Origin: Candidatus Roseilinea sp.
Lineage (GTDB): Bacteria; Chloroflexota; Anaerolineae; J036; Brachytrichaceae
DNA: 54,886 nucleotides
Direction: 5' to 3'
NCBI GenBank assembly: GCA_025055235.1
Contig: JANWYN010000066.1
Location: 1-54,886 of the forward strand
This document shows, in pieces, positions 25,581-32,339 of this stretch. The notes under the pieces were generated by a model. The model was not told the origin of the DNA. It made no database searches and saw only the letters and a list, made by a program, of their open reading frames with translations. Numbering within the stretch: the first letter of the stretch is position 1; the number at the start of each line of letters is the position of its first letter. The position numbers and the translations under genes were made by a program.

Positions 25581-26444
25581 ATGGCTACCTTGCTCGTCAT
25601 CCTTGCCCATCCAGACGATGAATCGTTCGGTCCGGGCGGCACGCTGGCCAAATATGCCTATCACGGCACGTCCGTGCACTACCTGTGCGGCACGCGCGGC
25701 GAGTCCGGCACGGTGGACGCAGAGCGTCTGAACGGCTACGCCGATGTCGCTGCCCTGCGCACGGCCGAGCTGATGTGCGCTGCGAAGGAATTGCGGCTGG
25801 CAGGCGTGCACTTCCTCGGCTATCGCGACAGCGGCATGGCCGGCGCGGCCAACAACGACGCAGAAGGAACGTTGCACGCTGCGCCGCTGGATGAAGTGGC
25901 CGGCCGCATCGCCGGCTTCATCGAACGGTTGCGCCCTGACGCGATCATCACACACGATCAATACGGCGGCTATGGCCATCCTGACCACATCAAATTGCAC
26001 CGGGCGACCATGCGCGCCTATGAGCTGCTGTATGGCATCGAATGGAAGTTGGAACCCAACGGGCTGTGGTCGGTGGTCAAGCAGAACGCGCCGGCGCCGC
26101 GTTTGTACTTCACAGTCATTCCCAAGCGCCTGCTCAAGCTGGGCGTGCGCATCATGCCGCTGTTCCGGCAAGACCCGCGCCGGTTCGGTCGCAACAAGGA
26201 TATTGACCTGGCGCAGATCGCTTCGTGGGACGTGCCGGTCACCACGCGGATAGACACGCGGCGCTACTTGAAGATCAAGCAGGCGGCGTCGGCGTGCCAT
26301 GCCAGCCAGCAACTGCCGGCAGGACGAAGCCGGCTGATACGCTTTCTCTTCCGCCGCAATCAAGGCTTCGAATATTTTGCGCGCGCCTATCCGCCCTACC
26401 GGCGCGATGAGAAGTTGGAGACGGGGTTGTTTGACGGCGGGTGA
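25581..26444 (+). CDS. PIG-L family N-acetylglucosaminyl deacetylase-like protein
   Basis: A 287-residue zinc-dependent deacetylase of the LmbE/PIG-L fold. Zinc and catalytic motifs are complete: AHPDDESFGPGG at residues 9-20 and GYGHPDHIKLHR near 137. Relatives remove acetyl from GlcNAc-malate (bacillithiol), GlcNAc-inositol (mycothiol) or from glycans and antibiotics; which applies here cannot be told. The start at 25581 puts the motif at the usual distance from the N-terminus and fits a TATACT box 9 bp upstream. An adjacent same-strand HAD gene lies 134 bp downstream, past a heptanucleotide array. Confidence 0.88.
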   Translation: MATLLVILAHPDDESFGPGGTLAKYAYHGTSVHYLCGTRGESGTVDAERLNGYADVAALRTAELMCAAKELRLAGVHFLGYRDSGMAGAANNDAEGTLHAAPLDEVAGRIAGFIERLRPDAIITHDQYGGYGHPDHIKLHRATMRAYELLYGIEWKLEPNGLWSVVKQNAPAPRLYFTVIPKRLLKLGVRIMPLFRQDPRRFGRNKDIDLAQIASWDVPVTTRIDTRRYLKIKQAASACHASQQLPAGRSRLIRFLFRRNQGFEYFARAYPPYRRDEKLETGLFDGG

Positions 26445-26578
26445 TGGGTGATTGGCATGTGGTAAGAAGTAATTGGTAACTGGTAATTAGAGTTGAAAGT
26501 GCACATTCATGCCACATCGGCTGCAGCAACCCGTTACTAAGTTGCCAATTACCAGTTACCAGTTACCAATTACCAAAG
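26440..26578. repeat. Heptanucleotide array H2, two arms in opposite orientation
   Basis: Arm A (26440-26495) has units GGTGATG, GGTGATT, GGTAAGA, GGTAACT and GGTAATT. Arm B (26531-26572) has CCAATTA, CCAGTTA, CCAGTTA and CCAATTA. B is the reverse complement of A, so the gap can fold into a large stem-loop. Arm B ends 6 bp before the ATG at 26579. Arm A overlaps the last codons of the PIG-L gene. Confidence 0.88.
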
Positions 26579-27226
26579 ATGGGAATCACTTTCTTCGACA
26601 TGGACAAAACGCTGCTGGATGCGAGCAGCGGCACGCTCTACGTTAAGTATCTGTGGCGGCGAAACATGATCTCCACGCGCGAGTTGATCGGCGTGATGGT
26701 GATCAGCATGCAATACTCGCTCAACCTGCTCAACTTCCCGAGGGCGATGGCGCGCCTGAGCCGGCGCATCCGCGGCGGCGACGCAGCCGCGACCAAACAG
26801 TTATGCGACCGGTGGGTAGAAGAAGATGTGCTCCCTCACATCGCGCCGAAGGCGCTCGCCCGGCTGCGGGCGCATGAGCAGCAGGGCGACTACGTCGTCC
26901 TGCTTTCGGCCTCGACGCAGTTCGCCGTCGAGCCGGTCGCGCGCCATCTGTGCATCCCTTACCGGTGCACGGAGCTGGAGATCGTCAACGGCAAGTTCAC
27001 CGGCGGCATCGTGGGTGAGCCATGCTACGGCGAGGGCAAGCGCATTTGGGGTGAGCGCATCGCCGCCGAACGCGGCGCGCCGCTGAGCGAGTGCACGTTC
27101 TACACCGACTCATACTCCGACCGTGCGTTGCTGGATGTCGTGGGCCATCCCGTCGCCGTCAACCCCGACCGGATGCTCAAGCGTTACGCGCGGCAGCGCG
27201 GCTGGCCGGTCGAGTATTTCTACTGA
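26579..27226 (+). CDS. HAD-IB family phosphatase
   Basis: A 215-residue HAD hydrolase with motif I FFDMDKTLL at the N-terminus (residues 5-13), motif II LLSASTQF, a Lys in the GEGKRIWGERI segment and motif IV YTDSYSDRALLD. The layout is that of HAD-IB enzymes such as SerB-related lysophosphatidate or phosphoserine phosphatases; many have a helical, membrane-apposed cap like the ISTRELIGVMVISMQYSL region here. The substrate is unknown. The heptad array just upstream leaves no room for a normal Shine-Dalgarno (CCAAAG precedes the ATG). It shares strand and close spacing with the PIG-L gene. Confidence 0.82.
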   Translation: MGITFFDMDKTLLDASSGTLYVKYLWRRNMISTRELIGVMVISMQYSLNLLNFPRAMARLSRRIRGGDAAATKQLCDRWVEEDVLPHIAPKALARLRAHEQQGDYVVLLSASTQFAVEPVARHLCIPYRCTELEIVNGKFTGGIVGEPCYGEGKRIWGERIAAERGAPLSECTFYTDSYSDRALLDVVGHPVAVNPDRMLKRYARQRGWPVEYFY

Positions 27227-27262
27227 AGCGTGTCGCGGGCTGACCTCGTCGAAGTCCGGCGC

Positions 27263-27290
27263 TTGCATCTCTCCCCTCTGTAGTTACAAT
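27263..27290 (+). promoter_or_regulatory. Promoter of the polar amino-acid transporter
   Basis: TTGCAT (27263-27268), a 16-bp spacer and TACAAT (27285-27290). A leader of about 33 nt carrying GGAAGAGG precedes the ATG at 27330. Confidence 0.6.
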
Positions 27291-27329
27291 CCCGCGCGAC
27301 TGTCCATCCCATAGGAAGAGGTGAGAATC

Positions 27330-28244
27330 ATGAAACGCACACTGACTCTGTCCATCGCGTGTGTTGCTGCTGCGGTGATAAGCGCCTGTGCCGCGCCCCC
27401 GCCTGCGCCGCCGGCCTCGTCTGCGACGGCGGCGCCGCAAGCTGAACAGCCGACGGCTGCGCCGGCCACCGGCGAGAAGGACCTGCTCGACATCATCAAG
27501 GAGCGCGGCGTGATGCGCGTGAGCACCGACCCGAACTACGCGCCGCAGAGCTACTTCGATGAGAAGACCAAGACCTGGACCGGCTTCGACATTGATGTGG
27601 CCTACGAGGTAGGCCGGCGGTTGGGCGTCAAGGTGGAGTTCGTCACGCCGGATTGGAGCGCGGTGACGGCAGGCAACTGGGCCGGCCGATGGGACGTGAG
27701 CATCGGCAGCATGACCATCACGCCCGAACGGCAGAAGGTGTTGGACTTCACGCCACCGTATTACTACACAGCGGCTCAGTTCGGTGTGCGCGCCGACCTC
27801 AAAGACACGATCAAGGACCTGAGCAATCTAGAGGGCAAGACGGTGTGCGTGGGCGAGGCCACCGTCTATGAGCAATATTTGAACGGCACGCTCAACATCG
27901 AGGGCGAGGTCATCCCGCCGCCGAAGAATGTGAAAGTGGCGACGGTGAAGACGGACTTGGAGTGCATCCAGTCCATGCAGGCCGGCCGCAAGGACTACGA
28001 CGCCGTGTTGACGGCGGCCAACGTGCTGGCCGACGCAATCAAGAAAGGCGCGCCGGTCGTGACCGTCGGCGCCACGGTGTTTGCCGATAAGGTGGGCATC
28101 AGCATTGACAAAGCTGCGCAGCCCAACGCCAAGTTCCTGGCGGCGCTGAGCAGAATCGTGGAAGACATGCACGCGGATGGCACGCTGTCGGCCATCTCGA
28201 AGAAGTACTACGACGGCTTCGACCTGACCAAGCTGACGAAGTGA
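27330..28244 (+). CDS. Polar amino-acid ABC transporter substrate-binding lipoprotein (family 3)
   Basis: A 304-residue receptor anchored by a lipobox (VISACA, Cys near residue 19) and a Pro/Ala-rich linker. The SBP family 3 signature is clear: ERGVMRVSTDPNYAPQSYFDEKTKTWTGF reads as the usual start of lobe 1, then GFDIDVAYEVGRRLGVKVEFV. The binding loop WDVSIGSMTITPERQKVLDFT contains the Arg that grips the alpha-carboxylate. The ligand is likely an amino acid or small amine. A GTG at 27321 is also in frame, but ATG 27330 has the better Shine-Dalgarno spacing. The permease gene follows after a strong stem-loop. Confidence 0.9.
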   Translation: MKRTLTLSIACVAAAVISACAAPPPAPPASSATAAPQAEQPTAAPATGEKDLLDIIKERGVMRVSTDPNYAPQSYFDEKTKTWTGFDIDVAYEVGRRLGVKVEFVTPDWSAVTAGNWAGRWDVSIGSMTITPERQKVLDFTPPYYYTAAQFGVRADLKDTIKDLSNLEGKTVCVGEATVYEQYLNGTLNIEGEVIPPPKNVKVATVKTDLECIQSMQAGRKDYDAVLTAANVLADAIKKGAPVVTVGATVFADKVGISIDKAAQPNAKFLAALSRIVEDMHADGTLSAISKKYYDGFDLTKLTK

Positions 28245-28283
28245 CGGCGCCATGGAGCGGAGCGCTTCGTCGTGGGATCACCC

Positions 28284-28318
28284 CAGACCCCGAGGCTCTT
28301 GAAGAGCCTTAGGGTCTG
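28284..28318 (+). terminator. Stem-loop between binding-protein and permease genes
   Basis: CAGACCC/GGGTCTG and AGGCTC/GAGCCT pair around TTGAA, with one 2-nt internal mismatch. No T tract follows. It probably protects the upstream mRNA or attenuates permease expression. Confidence 0.65.
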
Positions 28319-28379
28319 ATCGGTCGAGGGATCGAGTATTGGCAGCATCCTTGAGATCGCCCTGTTTCTAACGTATCGC

Positions 28380-29261
28380 ATGGACGCTCCGCTCCCTTCC
28401 TCACCCGCACGAAGCGAACCGCGCCCTACGCGTATTGCGCTGTCCTTCAAAGCCCAGGTCGCGCTCGTCTGGGCGGCCATTTTTGCCTGCATCCTCGCCT
28501 TCCTCGCCGCCATTCGGCTAGACGTGCCGTTCATGCGTGAGTGGTGGGGGTTCATCGTCTACGGCGCCGGCACGGACGACGTCTTCCGCGTGGGCATTGT
28601 GATGACGCTGTTCATCTCCGTCGTCTCGATCACGCTGGCGGTCGTCTTCGCGTTCTTCGGCGCGCTGGGCCGGCTGTCGAAGAACCCCATCGCCTACGGC
28701 GTCGCCACGTTCTACGTCTCGCTCATCCGTGGCACGCCGTTCCTGATTCAGATCTTCTTGTTGTTCTTCGGGCTGCCGCAGATCAACCAGCAGCTCAACA
28801 AGCTCATCCCCGGCTTCGAACAGCAATACCCTTTCATCAGCAGCCTGCTGTTGCTGCCGGCCGTCCCCACCGGCATTCTCGCGTTGGCGATCAACTACGG
28901 CGCCTACATGACCGAGACCTTCCGCGCCGGCATCCAGTCCATCAGCAAAGGCCAGAGCGAAGCGGCGTATGCGCTGGGCATGTCGCCGTGGCAGACCATG
29001 CGCCTGATCATCCTGCCGCAGGCCTTCCGCGTGGTCATCCCACCGGTCGGCAACGAGTTCATCGCCATGACCAAGGACTCGGCGCTGGTCTCGGTCATCG
29101 GTGTGCAAGAATTGCTCTGGCGCGCGCAGAAGGTGGGCCAGCAGTACTTCCACTCGATGGAGACGCTGCTGATCGCGGCGGCGTTCTACTGGCTGATGAC
29201 CATCCTACTGCAGGCCGGGCAGTCGCGCATTGAGCGCCGGCTGGCCCGCAGCGACCGATGA
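28380..29261 (+). CDS. Polar amino-acid ABC transporter permease (HisM/GlnP type)
   Basis: A 293-residue membrane subunit with about five hydrophobic segments and the coupling motif ETFRAGIQSISKGQSEAAYALGMSPWQTM (EAA loop, about residues 180-208) that docks the ATPase. STYVSLIRGTPFLIQIFLLFFGLP is reported here by its key RGTP segment, a hallmark of this family. It lies 135 bp after its likely binding protein. No ATPase gene follows; the next gene is an SDR. The importer must use an ATPase encoded elsewhere. The start has no Shine-Dalgarno sequence; TAACGT lies 5 bp upstream. Confidence 0.9.
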   Translation: MDAPLPSSPARSEPRPTRIALSFKAQVALVWAAIFACILAFLAAIRLDVPFMREWWGFIVYGAGTDDVFRVGIVMTLFISVVSITLAVVFAFFGALGRLSKNPIAYGVATFYVSLIRGTPFLIQIFLLFFGLPQINQQLNKLIPGFEQQYPFISSLLLLPAVPTGILALAINYGAYMTETFRAGIQSISKGQSEAAYALGMSPWQTMRLIILPQAFRVVIPPVGNEFIAMTKDSALVSVIGVQELLWRAQKVGQQYFHSMETLLIAAAFYWLMTILLQAGQSRIERRLARSDR

Positions 29262-29283
29262 GAGCTGGATTGACGCCGATCAC

Positions 29284-29289
29284 TACAAT
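29284..29289 (+). promoter_or_regulatory. -10 box (TACAAT) before SDR gene
   Basis: TACAAT ends 10 bp before the ATG at 29300 in a 38-bp gap with no Shine-Dalgarno sequence. It suggests a separate, nearly leaderless transcript for the SDR. Confidence 0.5.
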
Positions 29290-29299
29290 TGGCGTCACC

Positions 29300-30067
29300 A
29301 TGACCACACCTCTGAGCTTCGACCTGAACGGCAAAGTCGTCGTCGTCACCGGCGCGGGCAAAGGCATCGGCAAGGCCATCGCGCTCGTCTGCGCGCAGTG
29401 CGGCGGGGATCTCGCCCTGGGCAGCCGCACCGTTGCGGAGTGCGAGGCCGTCGCTGCTGAGTGCCGGGCGCTCGGCCGCCGCGCCGAAGCATGGCGCTTG
29501 GACGTGGCCGACCTGAACAGCATCCGCGCGTTCGTGGATGCGGCGCTGGAGCGCTTCGGGCGGATTGACGTGCTGGTGAACAACGCCGGCTACAACACGC
29601 CCAAGCCGGCCCTCGACTACACCGAGGAGGACTTCGACCGCATCTCCGACGTGAACTTCAAGGGCGCGTTCTTCATGACCACGACCGTGGCTCGCAGCAT
29701 GATCGAGCGCGGCGTCGCCGGCCGCATCGTCAACATCACTTCGCAGGTGGGCGTCGTCGGCGGGCCGCTGCGCTCGATCTACGCCGGCGCCAAAGGCGCA
29801 GTCGGCCAGCTCACCCGCTCGCTGGCTGCCGAGTTCGCGCCGCACCGGATCACGGTGAACGCCGTCGCGCCGACGTTCACGCGCACCGAGATGCTGGAGA
29901 AGGCGCTGCAGAACCCGGCCTTCGCCAAAAACTTGGAGAAGATCCCGATGGGGCGCATCGCCGAGCCGGAGGAGATCGCCGGCGCGGTGGTCTTCCTCGC
30001 CTCGGACGCAGCGCGCATGATCACCGGCCAGGTGTTGTGCGTGGACGGCGGCTATACGGCGGTCTGA
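29300..30067 (+). CDS. Short-chain dehydrogenase/reductase
   Basis: A 255-residue classical SDR with the cofactor motif TGAGKGIGKA near residue 17, NNAGYN near 93, and catalytic Ser148, Tyr161 and Lys165 (YxxxK). The C-terminus ITGQVLCVDGGYTAV is the usual SDR ending. It is of the FabG / gluconate-5-dehydrogenase size; in this setting, followed by two Gfo/Idh proteins, a sugar-alcohol or sugar-acid oxidoreductase is likelier than fatty-acid synthesis. That is inference. The chosen start follows a TACAAT box by 10 bp; the 14-codon upstream extension overlaps the promoter. Confidence 0.85.
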   Translation: MTTPLSFDLNGKVVVVTGAGKGIGKAIALVCAQCGGDLALGSRTVAECEAVAAECRALGRRAEAWRLDVADLNSIRAFVDAALERFGRIDVLVNNAGYNTPKPALDYTEEDFDRISDVNFKGAFFMTTTVARSMIERGVAGRIVNITSQVGVVGGPLRSIYAGAKGAVGQLTRSLAAEFAPHRITVNAVAPTFTRTEMLEKALQNPAFAKNLEKIPMGRIAEPEEIAGAVVFLASDAARMITGQVLCVDGGYTAV

Positions 30068-30072
30068 GTTGC

Positions 30073-30142
30073 GTCGTGCGTCCTACGTCTTGCGTCCCGC
30101 GTCTTGCGTCGTGCGTCCTGCGTCCCACGTTTTGAGTTTTAC
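30073..30142. repeat. Heptanucleotide array H3 (10 units)
   Basis: Ten exact-period 7-bp units between the SDR and the first Gfo/Idh gene, including GTCGTGC, GTCCTAC, GTCTTGC (twice), GTCCCGC and GTCCTGC, drifting to GTTTTGA and GTTTTAC. The array begins 6 bp after the SDR stop. Confidence 0.9.
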
Positions 30143-30166
30143 GCTTACGCTTCACTCCACCACACC

Positions 30167-31306
30167 ATGCCTACCCAACATCGCGTCGCGGTCATCGGCT
30201 GCGGCCTGATCGCGCGCAACCACATCCGCGGCTATCTGGACTGTGGCCGTTACGAAATCGTCGCCCTGGCCGACCTGAACGCATCGGCTATGCACGAGAT
30301 AGATCAGCTATTTCGCATCTTGCCCCGGCACTACACCGACCCGCGCGAGATGCTGAAGCGGGAGAAGCCCGACGTCGTCTCGGTGTGCACATGGCACATC
30401 GGCCATGCGACGTGGACGATCGCCGCGGCAGCGCACCGCCCCAAGGCCATCCTGTGTGAGAAGCCGATGGCCGATACATTGGGCCGCGCCGAACAAATGA
30501 TGATTGCCTGCCGGCGCAACCAGGTGAAGCTGGCCATCGCGCACCAGCGCCGCTTCCTGCCGGCCTACACACTCGCCCGCGAGCTGATCGCGCAAGGCGC
30601 CATCGGCGATGTGCAGTTGATTCAGAGCCTGGGCGGCGACGGCTTGCCCAACTTCAGCTCGCACCAGACCGACATGTATCGCTACCTGCTGGGCGATGAC
30701 GAGTGCGTCTGGGTGATGGGCAACGTCGAGCGCAAGAGCGATCGCTACGAGCGCAACACGCGCATCGAGGACTGCGCCATCGGCGTGTTTCAATTCCGCA
30801 GCGGTGCGCGGGCGCTGTTGCTCAGCGATCTCGTCCCCAACTACTTTCAGGGCGCGTTGATCATCGGCAGCGCCGGCATGATCCAGTTGACCACGGAGCA
30901 GGTGCAACTCCTCAACGCCGAGACGAACGGCCGGTGGCAAACCCACACGCCGGACGGCAAATTCTTCAAGCTCGCCGAGCAGGGCGCGCAGTTCGAATGG
31001 CTGGAGGGCGGCGCGGCGCAGGCCGATGAGCTGGCCGATTGGATCGAGGGCAAGATCGAGACCCATCGCGGTGAGGCGACCAACGGCTATAAGGCGCTGG
31101 AGATGATCCACGCCGTGTATGAGTCGGCGCGCTGCCACGAGAAGGTGACGCTGCCACTGCAGACGCGCGTCAACCCGCTCGACCTGATGGTCGAGTCGGG
31201 CCACCTCGCGCCCCAGCGTCCGGGCCGCTACGACATCCGCGCCTTCCTGTTGCGCGGCGAACGCATGATCAGCGACGACGAGCCGGACGTATACAGCCCC
31301 CTATGA
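30167..31306 (+). CDS. Gfo/Idh/MocA family oxidoreductase
   Basis: A 379-residue protein whose start (MPTQHRVAVIGCGLIARNHI) places the Rossmann GxGxxA motif at the normal position; the frame upstream runs through the heptad array. EKPMADTLGRAEQM (about residues 101-114) is the family signature. The C-terminal substrate domain carries HQTDMYRYLLGDDE. It shares its last 4 bp with the next Gfo/Idh gene (ATGA), so both are translated together and may form a heteromer or act in sequence. The substrate is probably a sugar or inositol derivative, but this is unproven. Confidence 0.87.
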   Translation: MPTQHRVAVIGCGLIARNHIRGYLDCGRYEIVALADLNASAMHEIDQLFRILPRHYTDPREMLKREKPDVVSVCTWHIGHATWTIAAAAHRPKAILCEKPMADTLGRAEQMMIACRRNQVKLAIAHQRRFLPAYTLARELIAQGAIGDVQLIQSLGGDGLPNFSSHQTDMYRYLLGDDECVWVMGNVERKSDRYERNTRIEDCAIGVFQFRSGARALLLSDLVPNYFQGALIIGSAGMIQLTTEQVQLLNAETNGRWQTHTPDGKFFKLAEQGAQFEWLEGGAAQADELADWIEGKIETHRGEATNGYKALEMIHAVYESARCHEKVTLPLQTRVNPLDLMVESGHLAPQRPGRYDIRAFLLRGERMISDDEPDVYSPL

Positions 31307-32313
31307 GCAAGCTGCGCATGGCGCAATACGGCACCAAGCACGGCCATGCCGAGGGCAAGCTGCTGGCCATGCAGACGAACCCGCAGGTCGAGCTGGCCGG
31401 CGTGTATGAACCTGACCCTGCGCAGCGCGAGCGGTTGCTGTGCGAGAGCGAACCGTTCCGGCGCGTGCATTGGTTCGACGACCCTCGCGAGATGCTCGAC
31501 GACCCGACCATCGTCGCCGTCGCTTCGGAGGGGCTGAACGCGGAGAGCCTGGCGCACACCGAGCAGATCGTGCGCGCGGGCAAGCACGTCTGGTATGACA
31601 AGCCGGCGGGCGACGATTGGGCGCACTGGCAGCGCGTCGTCCGACTGGCCGAACGGCAACGCGTGCACATCCAGATGGGCTACATGTTCCGCTACCACAA
31701 CGGCTTCCGGCAGATCGCCGAATGGGTCAAGCGCGGGTTGCTCGGCCGGGTGTTCGCCGTGCGCGCGCACATGTCCACCTGGCTCACGCCGGCGGCGCGC
31801 GAGGTGATCAGCACACATGCCGGCGGCATCTTCTATGACCTGGCCGGCCACATGCTCGACCAGATCGTCTGGCTGCTCGGCCGGCCGCAGCGCGTGACGG
31901 CTTTCCTGCGCAACGACAGCGGCATCGTGCCCGCGTTCAAGGACAATACGCTCGGCGTGTTCGAGTTCGAACGCGCGATTGCCTTCGTGGACATCGCGGC
32001 GATGGAGCCGCGGCCGATGGCCCGCCGGTTCGAGGTGTATGGCGTCAAGGGCAGCGCCATATTGCTCGAGCCGTTCGAGCCGGCGCACGCACTGCGTTTG
32101 TGCCTGGAGGAGAGCGGCGATGGCTTCGCGGCCGGCGAGCACATCGTTCCGGTGCAGCCGCAGTCGCGCCAGCAGCTCTACGATTTGGAGCTGGAGGCAT
32201 TCATCCGCACGATCACCGGCGCGCAAGCGCCCGACCGCCCGCTGTCGCACGAATTGCTTGTGCAAGAAACGCTGCTGCGCGCGACGGGTGGCATTTCTGA
32301 GCCGGCAGGTTGA
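31303..32313 (+). CDS. Gfo/Idh/MocA family oxidoreductase
   Basis: A 336-residue protein overlapping the previous gene by 4 bp. The N-terminal segment KLRMAQYGTKHGHAEGKLLAM departs from the canonical GxGxxG, as in the GH109-like or lacking-GxG subset of the family, so NAD(P) binding may be altered. The signature Lys is in WYDKPAGDDWAHWQ in place of EKPMA. The C-terminal domain has AGGIFYDLAGHMLDQIVWLLGRP, with the paired Asp and His expected at the active site. It is likely a partner of the upstream enzyme. A secreted glycosidase-like gene follows after 26 bp with its own -10 box. Confidence 0.85.
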   Translation: MSKLRMAQYGTKHGHAEGKLLAMQTNPQVELAGVYEPDPAQRERLLCESEPFRRVHWFDDPREMLDDPTIVAVASEGLNAESLAHTEQIVRAGKHVWYDKPAGDDWAHWQRVVRLAERQRVHIQMGYMFRYHNGFRQIAEWVKRGLLGRVFAVRAHMSTWLTPAAREVISTHAGGIFYDLAGHMLDQIVWLLGRPQRVTAFLRNDSGIVPAFKDNTLGVFEFERAIAFVDIAAMEPRPMARRFEVYGVKGSAILLEPFEPAHALRLCLEESGDGFAAGEHIVPVQPQSRQQLYDLELEAFIRTITGAQAPDRPLSHELLVQETLLRATGGISEPAG

Positions 32314-32326
32314 AGCGCGCCCGTGC

Positions 32327-32332
32327 TAGACT
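32327..32332 (+). promoter_or_regulatory. -10 box (TAGACT) before the glycosidase-like gene
   Basis: TAGACT ends 7 bp before a GTG at 32340. No Shine-Dalgarno sequence is seen for the GTG or for the in-frame ATG at 32367. Confidence 0.45.
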
Positions 32333-32339
32333 GCTGCGC

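Noticed and set aside
26440..26578. Heptad arrays considered as CRISPR
   Set aside because: Units are 7 bp, contiguous and without unique spacers; no cas gene is present.
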